This document shows, one piece after another, positions 1 through 5,666 of a stretch of DNA of 7,292 bases. Position 1 is the first letter of the stretch. Each line of letters starts with the position of its first letter. Source of the stretch: Spirochaetaceae bacterium (lineage in GTDB: Bacteria > Spirochaetota > Spirochaetia > Treponematales > Breznakiellaceae); contig JAIRSQ010000174.1 in assembly GCA_031255395.1 (NCBI GenBank), positions 1-7,292 on the forward strand, written 5' to 3'. The position numbers and the translations under genes are program-made. The notes under the pieces are model-generated. The model had not been told where the DNA came from. It was given only the letters and a program-made list of their open reading frames with translations, and made no database searches.

Positions 1-298
1 CTGCAAACTGTGAAAAATAGTAGGAAATACCCAAGTCTATGCCCCAACCGAAACCGCCGGTGGTACCAACAGTCACATTCGGCATATTATCATAAATATC
101 CCTATTATCGCCCGTCCATAAACCAAACGAATAGCCTATCTTGCCGACAGCGTACAGATCGAGCTTAGGGAACAGGTCGAAATGATACGCCACCCTGAGC
201 AACAACGGGATCGCCGTTATCTTTTCCTCCCCGGAATACGGAGATTTTGCTTTCAACGTTGCCCCGTCAACTCCAAACTCCACCCCCAAAGACAACAT
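1..298 (-). pseudogene. 5'-truncated outer-membrane beta-barrel protein fragment (runs off left edge)
   Basis: The minus strand reads as an open frame from an ATG at 296-298 to the window edge, about 99 codons. The translation alternates hydrophobic and polar residues in short strands rich in Gly, Tyr and Phe, with segments such as LLLRVAYHFDL, LDLYAVGKIGYSFGLW and GWGIDLGISYYFS. This is the pattern of transmembrane beta strands in OmpW/opacity-type porin-like proteins. There is no signal peptide at this end, and the DNA just upstream (from about 294) encodes an unrelated regulator on the other strand, so the gene has lost its 5' end. The frame stays open antisense to the regulator up to a TGA near 480, with another ATG at 359-361, so a chimeric ORF is formally possible but would still lack an obvious export signal. 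The exact family is not identified, and the part beyond the edge is unseen. Confidence 0.6.
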
Positions 299-449
299 TG
301 AGACCGGAAAGCGCACTCCCAACCTGTACACGATACTTAAAATCTGCAAGGCGCTGGACATCAGCCCTGCCGTGCTGTTCAAAAATGAGGAAGAAGAACG
401 CAGCTCCGCCCGCGAAACCGTTATCTCCCTCGTGTCGAAGTATATGTGA
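294..449 (+). pseudogene. C-terminal fragment of an XRE/Cro-C1-type HTH regulator
   Basis: In the frame whose codons start at multiples of three, the plus strand gives NIETGKRTPNL, followed by YTILKICKALDISPAVLF, an acidic stretch (KNEEEERSSARE) and a TGA at 447-449. The segment 'NIE-G-R-P-L-T-L-I-KALD-S--LF' is the end of the recognition helix and the last helices of the XRE (HTH_3) DNA-binding fold, so the identification is strong. The first two helices and the start of the protein, usually about 40 residues, are missing. Upstream sequence in the same frame (PKD and beyond) is only the antisense of the outer-membrane gene. No start codon or ribosome site precedes it, so it is a dead remnant. 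The natural C-terminus appears preserved. Confidence 0.75.
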
Positions 450-465
450 GTGGTGAGATGGTGAG
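446..465 (+). repeat. Three closely spaced GTGAG motifs
   Basis: GTGAG occurs at 446-450, 453-457 and 461-465, that is, spaced 7 and 8 bases apart, overlapping the stop of the XRE fragment. It may be a small replication-slippage product or the degenerate edge of the repeat that follows. No function can be assigned. Confidence 0.4.
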
Positions 466-490
466 CGTGGGTTGCGAGTCATCCGGGGAG

Positions 491-585
491 GTCGTCATTG
501 CGAGCGTAGCTAAGCAACCCATTGCCGAGACTCCCTCGCATGGATTGTTTCGCTCGGCAAACAGCCGCTCGCTCACAATGGCGAT
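491..585. repeat. Degenerate copy of a dispersed palindromic repeat (CGTCATTGCGAGCG type)
   Basis: The left half (CGTCATTGCGAGCG at 493-506, then AGCTAAGCAACCCA at 508-521) is answered by an imperfect inverted right half (TGGATTGTTTCGCT at 541-554 and CGCTCACAATGGCGA at 570-584). The inner arms match at about 11 of 14 positions and the outer arms at about 13 of 15. From general knowledge, short palindromes beginning CGTCATTGCGAG and containing GAAGCAATCC recur in intergenic DNA of many bacteria. Family membership is recognised by eye, and only one copy is visible here. The mismatches between arms suggest an old, decaying copy. It lies between the XRE remnant and the TssA-like relic, as expected for a breakpoint-associated repeat. 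Confidence 0.65.
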
Positions 586-627
586 CAGTTTATCGGACTG
601 CCATCCGGTTCGTCTTTTGTTTCTTCC

Positions 628-656
628 GCCGGGCATTAATCCGGCTTGTGCCGGCC
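628..656. repeat. Cluster of alternative small hairpins (GCCGG/CCGGC/GCCGG)
   Basis: GCCGG (628-632), CCGGC (641-645) and GCCGG (650-654) are three mutually complementary blocks spaced 8 and 4 bases apart. The middle block can therefore pair with either neighbour. No T-run follows, so it is not a typical terminator. It sits between the palindromic repeat and the TssA-like relic and is probably part of the same non-coding repeat-derived patch. Between 450 and 660 I see no gene. The short ORFs there have no recognisable content. Confidence 0.4.
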
Positions 657-660
657 TCAT

Positions 661-1246
661 ATGAAAGCAGTGACACGTTCGACGCGGGAACTGCGGCAGA
701 TAGCGCCGTTTCCCGCGCATTTTCATCGGTTTCAGTTTCCGACGCGGCGGACTGCGGCGCGGAAGCGGTCTTAAAACTGTCGTAAAAGTCTATAAGACGA
801 TCAATCTCATGCTCCAAGGCGGACATATCAAGTATATTGCCGTCGCATATCTTCGAATTCGCGTAATCGCAAAGTTCGGTTATCAGTGTCTTGGCTTCCG
901 TTGCCAGGACAGACTGTTGCTCTATTTAAATCGGCGGCACGCTCAAAAGCTCCGCTCGTAGCAGCTTCTCGTCGATGCTGTCTCCGCCGACAGCCCCTCC
1001 AACCCTCCGGTTGCCGCCTGCGCTATCGCCAAGTACACCGCCACCCTGATGTCCCGCGTCTTTGTCCACAGTTCAAGGCAGTTTTTACCCAAGGTTTTCC
1101 AGTCCGGCCCATGCCCCTCGATCTTTGAGTCGTCCATGTAACTTGTCGGGCACAGCTGCCGCCAAACCATCCATCATGAGGTACAACGGATCGTATTCAA
1201 GATATTTCCCTGCCGGCTCATCGTCCGGCAACGGTTTTGCCAGTTC
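661..1246 (-). pseudogene. Relic of an ImpA_N-domain (TssA-like, type VI secretion) gene
   Basis: Three minus-strand frames joined in order give a coherent protein. The first (1246 to about 1142) reads ELAKPLPDDEPAGKYLEYDP and on to LMMDGLAAAVPD. The second (about 1140 to 990) reads SKIEGHGPDWKTLGKN, ELWTKTRDIRVAVYLAIAQ, then GGLEGLS. The third (about 985 to 665) reads GDSIDEKLLRAELLSVPPI, a stop, then EQQSVLATEAKTLITELC and EHEIDRLIDFYDSFK. The 'EPAG-YL-YDP' start, 'DWK-L---C-ELW-K-RDIRVAVYL' and 'GGLEGL' match the ImpA_N domain that opens TssA baseplate-cap proteins. Disruptions are a one-base frame change near 1141, another near 985-995 (possibly with loss of sequence), a TAA at 926-928, and a TAA at 1247-1249 directly before the readable part with no ATG. 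The C-terminal half expected of a TssA of several hundred residues is absent, and homology fades near 661. No other type VI genes are in view. Domain assignment is from motif memory. A treponemal ImpA_N protein of another role is possible. Confidence 0.6.
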
Positions 1247-1283
1247 TTAGATATTTAATATTTTCTATTTTTACTGCGTGTAT

Positions 1284-1312
1284 AGTATACAATTTTTGTC
1301 AATTAATATCAA
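1284..1312 (-). promoter_or_regulatory. Sigma70-type promoter facing the TssA-like relic
   Basis: On the minus strand TTGATA (1307-1312) is followed after exactly 17 bases by TATACT (1284-1289), in AT-rich DNA. This is close to the consensus -35/-10 with ideal spacing. The -10 box lies inside an 11-base inverted element GTATA-G-TATAC (1280-1290), which could be an operator or chance. Transcription would begin near 1277, just downstream of the panF stop, and run into the decayed ImpA_N gene. No good Shine-Dalgarno and ATG follow. Confidence 0.55.
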
Positions 1313-1323
1313 TCCGCTTTACG

Positions 1324-2799
1324 TCAATCAGGAAAAAACAGGCGGAGTGTCTTTTCGTCCTGCGGCTTGCCAAAAAGACTGCCGGCTAGAAACAGAACCA
1401 GGGACACGCCCGCGCCGATTACAATTTGATGAACGCCGCCGGGCGAAAAACGGAACGCCATCGCGAGGCAGTAAGATATGACGCCGCCCGTCATTGCCAG
1501 CACGGCGCCCGCGGCGTTGGCTTTTTTCCAGAACAAGCCCAGCAAGAATGTCCAAAAAAAGGCCGTTTGCAGGCCGCCGAAAGCGAACAGGTTTATCCAG
1601 ACGATGACCGTTGGCGGTTTGAACGCGATCGCAGCCGCAACGAGGCCTATAAGGAACGTTGCCAGCATGGAAAAGCGGCGAAGCCGCTTATCGTCGACGG
1701 CGACGCGGCCGGGTCGGTAGCGGAGCCACAGGTCCTTGATTATCGAGGACGATGTCATTATCAGCAATGACGAGACGGTTGACATGGTGGCGGCGAGCGT
1801 ACCGATTATCGCAAAGCCTGCCAGGGTAGGCGGCAGCGTCCGCACTATCAGGGCGGGCATGATAGAATCGGTGGTTTTGCCCGGCGGAAGCTCCGTTATC
1901 ACGCCGCGGGAGAGCACGCCGAGCAAATGCATGCCAGCCATCATCAGGCCGATAACGACGGTGCCGCATACCATGGCGCGGTTCAGCGCGCGGCTGTCCC
2001 GGTAGCTAAGGGCGCGGACTAAGGACTGGGGCAGACCGAGTGTGCATACGCCGCAGAGCAGCCACTGCGAAATTAGAAACGGCACGGAAAGTCGCCCGCC
2101 GGACCGGATTTCGAGCCTTGCCGGGTCGGCACCGACCTTTTCCATGATGGCGTTGAGCCCTCCGCCTGAGCGCGTTATCGCGACGGCGATTACCCCCATG
2201 CCCAACAGCATGAACACGGCGCAAACGGTGTCCGTCAGGGCAACCCCGCGAAACCCGCCCGCCGCCGTATAAACGGCCACCACTAGCGCGAATATGACGA
2301 GGCCCGCCTTGTAATCGACATTTGCCGCCGCCGCAAACAGGGACGCTCCCCCCGAATACTGAGCCGCCATCATAGCGGTAAAGAACACGACCACGACCGC
2401 GGCGGATATGTTCGCCAATGCGTCGCTGGAATACCGCGCGCGTATCAGATCTATCACGGTAACGGCGCCCGTTTTCCGTCCGACTATGGCGATCTTCTTT
2501 CCTACGACGCCCATAACCATCATAACGGAGACAACCTGTATTGTCGCGTAATAGACCCAACCGAAGCCCGTTTCCCATGCGAGTCCCGGCCCGCCCACAA
2601 AGCTGGAAACGGAACTGTATGTGGCCACAAATGTCATGGCAAACACAAAACCGCCCAAGCTGCGGGAGCCTATAAAGTATTCGTTTGAAAAATTTCCGGC
2701 CTTCCCCGCCTGCCGCCCCCGCTTATTCGCGACCAATCCGACAGCGAGCAACATAACCAGAAAACTCAAAACCGGCGCGAGAGTGAGTACCGTCTTCAA
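1324..2799 (-). CDS. panF: Sodium/pantothenate symporter PanF
   Basis: This 491-residue, very hydrophobic protein belongs to the sodium:solute symporter (SSS) family. It would import pantothenate with Na+ across the inner membrane to feed coenzyme A synthesis. The N-terminal part is diagnostic of PanF: NEYFIGSRSLGG at about residues 39-50, ATYSSVSSF-GGPG at about 59-72, GKKIAI at about 100-105, and YTAAGGFRGVALTD at about 177-190. A dozen or so hydrophobic segments are spread over the length, which is close to the E. coli protein (about 480 residues). The start is TTG at 2797-2799, overlapping the yhdT stop codon, with only a weak upstream ribosome site. It is chosen because the following residues align well with the first membrane helix of PanF. 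The yhdT-panF adjacency is also known from enterobacteria and supports the call. The gene ends with TGA at 1324-1326 and no terminator is evident. Transport of another carboxylate cannot be excluded. Confidence 0.88.
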   Translation of the reverse strand: MKTVLTLAPVLSFLVMLLAVGLVANKRGRQAGKAGNFSNEYFIGSRSLGGFVFAMTFVATYSSVSSFVGGPGLAWETGFGWVYYATIQVVSVMMVMGVVGKKIAIVGRKTGAVTVIDLIRARYSSDALANISAAVVVVFFTAMMAAQYSGGASLFAAAANVDYKAGLVIFALVVAVYTAAGGFRGVALTDTVCAVFMLLGMGVIAVAITRSGGGLNAIMEKVGADPARLEIRSGGRLSVPFLISQWLLCGVCTLGLPQSLVRALSYRDSRALNRAMVCGTVVIGLMMAGMHLLGVLSRGVITELPPGKTTDSIMPALIVRTLPPTLAGFAIIGTLAATMSTVSSLLIMTSSSIIKDLWLRYRPGRVAVDDKRLRRFSMLATFLIGLVAAAIAFKPPTVIVWINLFAFGGLQTAFFWTFLLGLFWKKANAAGAVLAMTGGVISYCLAMAFRFSPGGVHQIVIGAGVSLVLFLAGSLFGKPQDEKTLRLFFPD

Positions 2800-3083
2800 C
2801 TTGTTTCTGCCACACTTTCTGTCTCGCCGTCCTCGTCATCTTGCAGGCTGAAATTCTTGTAAACCTTTTTTACCAGAAACAGCGCCGCGCACGCCGACAG
2901 AATCAGGGAGCCGACGCAACTTACGACAAACCAACCGGGCATCGAAAAAAGAGTAAAATTGATTTTTTCCAGCGCAAACCCGCTTATCCACCAAAAGGCG
3001 GCTACCAGCGCGACCGCCACGCCCGTAGCCGCCGCCTCCCTATTCATCTGAACAAACTTTTCACGGTACGTCATTCCATGCAT
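2796..3083 (-). CDS. yhdT: YhdT family (DUF997) small membrane protein
   Basis: The product has 95 residues. It opens with MTYREKFVQMNREAAATG, followed by two long hydrophobic segments (about residues 18-38 and 49-72) and an acidic tail (KNFSLQDDEDGE). The layout and the 'F-Q-NREA', 'PGWFVVSC' and 'VK-VYKNFSLQDDED' positions resemble E. coli YhdT, which also lies directly before panF. Its role is not established; co-occurrence suggests it assists or is an accessory of the pantothenate symporter. It could start at the ATG at 3081-3083 or at the fourth codon (3072-3074). A GAGGG about 12 bases upstream fits the first rather loosely. The gene follows glgC after 35 bases, and its TGA stop shares two bases with the panF TTG start, implying translational coupling. 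Confidence 0.82.
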   Translation of the reverse strand: MHGMTYREKFVQMNREAAATGVAVALVAAFWWISGFALEKINFTLFSMPGWFVVSCVGSLILSACAALFLVKKVYKNFSLQDDEDGETESVAETS

Positions 3084-3118
3084 TATCGCTTTGCGCCCTC
3101 AAAAAATCAAGCGCGACG

Positions 3119-4390
3119 CTATATGATAGTGCCGGGGTAGAGCACGGCGTTTTTTGGTATCACGATTATGCCGTCAACTATCGAGCAGTTTTCGTATGTC
3201 CCGTCGCTCCGGTTTATGCTGTCAATACCGATGCGGCAGCCTTCGCCGATGCGGGCGTTCTTGTCGATGATTGCCCCCTTGATGATGGAGCCTTTGCCTA
3301 TGCCGACGTTCGGGATACGCTTTTCCATGTTGACTTTCTTCTGCGCCTCGGTCTCGTACATATCGGCGCCCATGCAGATAACGCCATTCAGACTCGCCCC
3401 CGACTCGATTATGGTCCTCACTCCTACGACCGTGTTGGTGATGGACGAATTGGTTATGATGCAGCCGGTCGAGGCTATGGACTGGTTCATGCTGCTGAAA
3501 TTCATTTTGGAAGGCGGAAGATTGTACATACGCGTGTATATCGGGCGTTCTTCGTCATAGATATCGAACATTGGCTTGATGCTGGCAAGGTTAATGTTGG
3601 CGTTGTAGAAGCTGAGTATCGTTCCTATGTCCTCCCAGTAGCCGTCGAACGTGTAGGCGTTTACCTTTAGCTCGTTGATGGCCGACGGGATTACCTCTTT
3701 GCCAAAGTCCGTAAACTGGTTGTCAAGGCATTTGTGCATCGCCTCGGCGTTGAAAACATAGATACCCATCGAAGCAAGATACGAATCGCCCGCCACGGAA
3801 TCCTTTTTAAGCTCGGCAGGCGCTTTGAAATCGGAAATATCCTTTACTGGACCGGGTTTTTCAAGAAATTCCGAGATAACGTTCTGTTTGCTCGCCTTTA
3901 GGATACCAAGCTGGCTCGCTTCCTCGCGCGAAACCGACGTGCAGGCAATCGTTATAGCAGCCCCTGAATCGCAGTGGCTTTTTAGCATATCCCGCAGATC
4001 CATCCGGTAAAGCTGGTCGCCTGAAAGTATGATGTAGTAATCGGGGTCGTGCGTTTTGAAATGGAGCAGATTTTTACGCACCGCGTCAGCCGTGCCTTCG
4101 AACCAGCCCGTGTGTTCCAAAGTCTGTTCCGCCGCAAGAATCTCGACAAAACCTTTTGAAAAATGATCAAAAACATAAGCGTGGGCAATATGTATATGGA
4201 GCGAAGCTGAATTGAACTGTGTAAGTATGTATATTTGCTTCAAATCGGCGTTTATACAGTTCGATAAAGGTATATCGATGATTCTGTACTTGCCCCCGAA
4301 AGGCACCGCGGGCTTTGCCCGCGTTTGCGTAAGAGGGAACAGCCTAGTGCCCTTCCCGCCTCCCAGAATAATAGACAAAACTTCCGCCAT
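3119..4390 (-). CDS. glgC: Glucose-1-phosphate adenylyltransferase (ADP-glucose pyrophosphorylase)
   Basis: The enzyme makes ADP-glucose and pyrophosphate from ATP and glucose 1-phosphate, the committed step of bacterial glycogen synthesis in the cytoplasm. With the start at 4388-4390 it has 423 residues, normal for GlgC. Visible motifs are the nucleotide-binding GGGKGTRLFPL (10-20), KPAVPFGGKYRIIDIPLSNC (26-45), GTADAVRKN (99-107), catalytic-region SGDQLYRMD with Asp125, the glucose-1-phosphate-binding FLEKP with Lys178, and GYWEDIGT (250-257). The C-terminal part (about 305-423) has hexapeptide-type repeats (GKGSIIKGAIIDKNARIGEG) of a left-handed beta helix, where allosteric control and oligomerisation reside. 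An ATG 14 codons upstream (4430-4432) was not chosen because AAGGAGG (4396-4402) sits five bases before the selected ATG and MAEVLSIILGGG is the usual beginning. A GC-rich hairpin precedes the ribosome site. No other glycogen genes are in the window. Confidence 0.95.
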   Translation of the reverse strand: MAEVLSIILGGGKGTRLFPLTQTRAKPAVPFGGKYRIIDIPLSNCINADLKQIYILTQFNSASLHIHIAHAYVFDHFSKGFVEILAAEQTLEHTGWFEGTADAVRKNLLHFKTHDPDYYIILSGDQLYRMDLRDMLKSHCDSGAAITIACTSVSREEASQLGILKASKQNVISEFLEKPGPVKDISDFKAPAELKKDSVAGDSYLASMGIYVFNAEAMHKCLDNQFTDFGKEVIPSAINELKVNAYTFDGYWEDIGTILSFYNANINLASIKPMFDIYDEERPIYTRMYNLPPSKMNFSSMNQSIASTGCIITNSSITNTVVGVRTIIESGASLNGVICMGADMYETEAQKKVNMEKRIPNVGIGKGSIIKGAIIDKNARIGEGCRIGIDSINRSDGTYENCSIVDGIIVIPKNAVLYPGTII

Positions 4391-4395
4391 ATACG

Positions 4396-4402
4396 CCTCC
4401 TT
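4396..4402 (-). promoter_or_regulatory. Ribosome binding site of glgC
   Basis: AAGGAGG on the minus strand, five bases upstream of the ATG at 4388-4390. It is the best Shine-Dalgarno in the window and decides the glgC start against an in-frame upstream ATG. Confidence 0.85.
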
Positions 4403-4417
4403 GCGCTTACGGGCTGC

Positions 4418-4453
4418 CGCCTGCCGCGTCAATCGCGGTTGACGCGGCAGGCG
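4418..4453 (-). promoter_or_regulatory. Perfect 15-bp hairpin in the glgC leader
   Basis: CGCCTGCCGCGTCAA (4418-4432) is exactly complementary to TTGACGCGGCAGGCG (4439-4453), with a six-base loop. The stem is GC-rich and should be very stable. Neither strand has a T-run after it, so it is not a classical terminator. Its near edge is 15 bases upstream of the glgC Shine-Dalgarno. It would be in the 5' leader if transcription starts in the AT-rich zone around 4540. A role in glgC mRNA stability or translation, or as a protein-binding or repeat element, is inference. Confidence 0.7.
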
Positions 4454-4529
4454 CGTCCGCGTACAATATTTGAAAACGGCATTAAAACCGTTCCTGTTTC
4501 AGCCGACGCCATAGCCGCCGGCAACTTGT

Positions 4530-4565
4530 AAACATAGCATATATTATAAAAAATGTCTATATGTC
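4530..4565. promoter_or_regulatory. AT-rich divergent promoter zone between glgC and the glycosyltransferase
   Basis: This short segment is far more AT-rich than its surroundings. On the minus strand it contains a TATAAT hexamer (4543-4548), suitable as a -10 box for glgC with a leader of roughly 150 bases. On the plus strand it contains TATAAA (4545-4550), preceded by a TTGTAA with non-ideal spacing, which could serve the downstream glycosyltransferase. No good -35 box pairs with either at 17 bases. The location is plausible, the exact boxes are not secure. Confidence 0.35.
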
Positions 4566-4610
4566 TGTTAGTAAAACGATTCGCCTGACGGCCTGCTGAC
4601 GGGGAAATTT

Positions 4611-5666
4611 ATGTCGAAAATTTTGATTAACGGCTATTTTCTTTGCGGAAGGCTGACCGGCATAGAGCGCTATGCCCGCGAAATCACGCTGAGGCTTGAC
4701 ATGCTCTCCGCTCCGGGCGAAATTTCCATCATAGTCCCTTCGAATGCCGGGGACATACCGCCGTATAAAAATATAACCGTCATAAAGTACATGAAAAAAG
4801 TCCCGAAAATATTCTGGCAAAATCTGGTTTTGCAGTTTTTCCTGCTTACCCGCAGACAGTACACAATCCTCGATTTTGGCAATACCTGCCTGCCGCTGGC
4901 TCCGGGCATCGTGTTCCTTCACGATATTTACTGCGAATTTTTCCCGGAAGACTTTACCGGTTTCCGCGACAAGCTGGCCCGTCTTTACAACCGAGCGCAG
5001 TACCGGCTTATAGCCAGAAAAGCGAAAAAGATAGTTACCGTGTCGCAGTTTAGCAAAAACCAGATAGCGGAAACCTATCATGTCGACCCGGCCCGCATTT
5101 CCGTCATTTACAGCAGCTGGGATCATTTTGCCGGCATTGCCGCCGACTACTCCGTTTTTGACGACTATCCAATCCTTTCAAGGCCGTTCTACTTTTCGCT
5201 TGGAAGCATTTCCAGGCGAAAGAATATCAAATGGATTATGGCGTACGCAACGAAACATCCCTACGACCTGTTTGCCGTTTCCGGAAGCGTCCTTCCCACC
5301 GCCAGTTCCGGCGAACCGCCGCAGTCCGCGCCCTCAAACATCATGCTGATGGGTTATATGCCGGACGCGCGGGTAAAGGCTCTGATGGAACGGTGCAAGG
5401 CTTTCATACTGCCCTCGTACTACGAGGGCTTTGGACTTACGCCACTCGAAGCGCTCGCCTGCGGCGCGCCTGTCATCGTCTCAAACGCGGCGAGCCTGCC
5501 GGAAATCTACGGAGACGCGGCGCGTTACATCGACCCGGACAACCCAGATATTGACCTTGACGCGTTGCTGTCGCAGCCCGTAGCGGACCCCGCCCCGCTG
5601 CTTAAAAAGTATTCATACGAAGCTTCCGCCGCGCTCGTGTACGATTTGATACGGGATAACGGATAA
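4611..5666 (+). CDS. Family 4 (GT-B fold) glycosyltransferase
   Basis: The 351-residue protein would transfer a sugar from a nucleotide-sugar donor to a polysaccharide, lipid or protein acceptor on the cytoplasmic side of the membrane. The N-terminal acceptor domain has GRLTGIERYAREI (about 13-25), typical of mannosyltransferase-like GT4 enzymes, and a linker VTVSQFSKNQI (142-152). The donor domain has YFSLGSISRRKNIKW (194-208), GYMPDARVKALMERCKAFILPSYYEGFGLTPLEALACGAPVIVSN split across 248-292, with the EX7E pair Glu272 and Glu280, and LPEIYGDAARYIDP (296-309). The length is normal. It is too short for, and lacks the start motif of, GT5 glycogen synthase, so the neighbouring glgC does not make it GlgA. 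GGGGAA (4601-4606) precedes the ATG. The next gene begins on the base after its TAA. Donor and acceptor cannot be told from sequence. Confidence 0.88.
   Translation: MSKILINGYFLCGRLTGIERYAREITLRLDMLSAPGEISIIVPSNAGDIPPYKNITVIKYMKKVPKIFWQNLVLQFFLLTRRQYTILDFGNTCLPLAPGIVFLHDIYCEFFPEDFTGFRDKLARLYNRAQYRLIARKAKKIVTVSQFSKNQIAETYHVDPARISVIYSSWDHFAGIAADYSVFDDYPILSRPFYFSLGSISRRKNIKWIMAYATKHPYDLFAVSGSVLPTASSGEPPQSAPSNIMLMGYMPDARVKALMERCKAFILPSYYEGFGLTPLEALACGAPVIVSNAASLPEIYGDAARYIDPDNPDIDLDALLSQPVADPAPLLKKYSYEASAALVYDLIRDNG

Noticed and set aside
491..656. CRISPR array or insertion sequence end
   Set aside because: There is no series of equal direct repeats with spacers, no transposase frame and no target-site duplication that I can see. 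The structure is a single imperfect palindrome.
446..826. Several overlapping ORFs of 70-100 codons on both strands
   Set aside because: They read through the palindromic repeat and the hairpin cluster, lack ribosome sites and carry no recognisable domain. Only the part of the minus-strand frame above about 661 belongs to the ImpA_N relic.
2006..2578. A 190-codon open frame on the minus strand
   Set aside because: It overlaps panF in another frame, is very rich in Arg and Gly, and shows no membrane or family pattern. It is a shadow of panF.
4418..4453. Rho-independent terminator
   Set aside because: The stem is strong but no run of T follows on either strand, and it lies upstream of both divergent genes rather than after one.
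4557..5126. A 189-codon minus-strand ORF opposite the glycosyltransferase
   Set aside because: The plus-strand frame has clear GT4 motifs, while the opposite frame has none.
4611..5666. Glycogen synthase (glgA) next to glgC
   Set aside because: The protein is about 350 residues with GT4 motifs and lacks the GT5 N-terminal signature and the usual length of about 480 residues.
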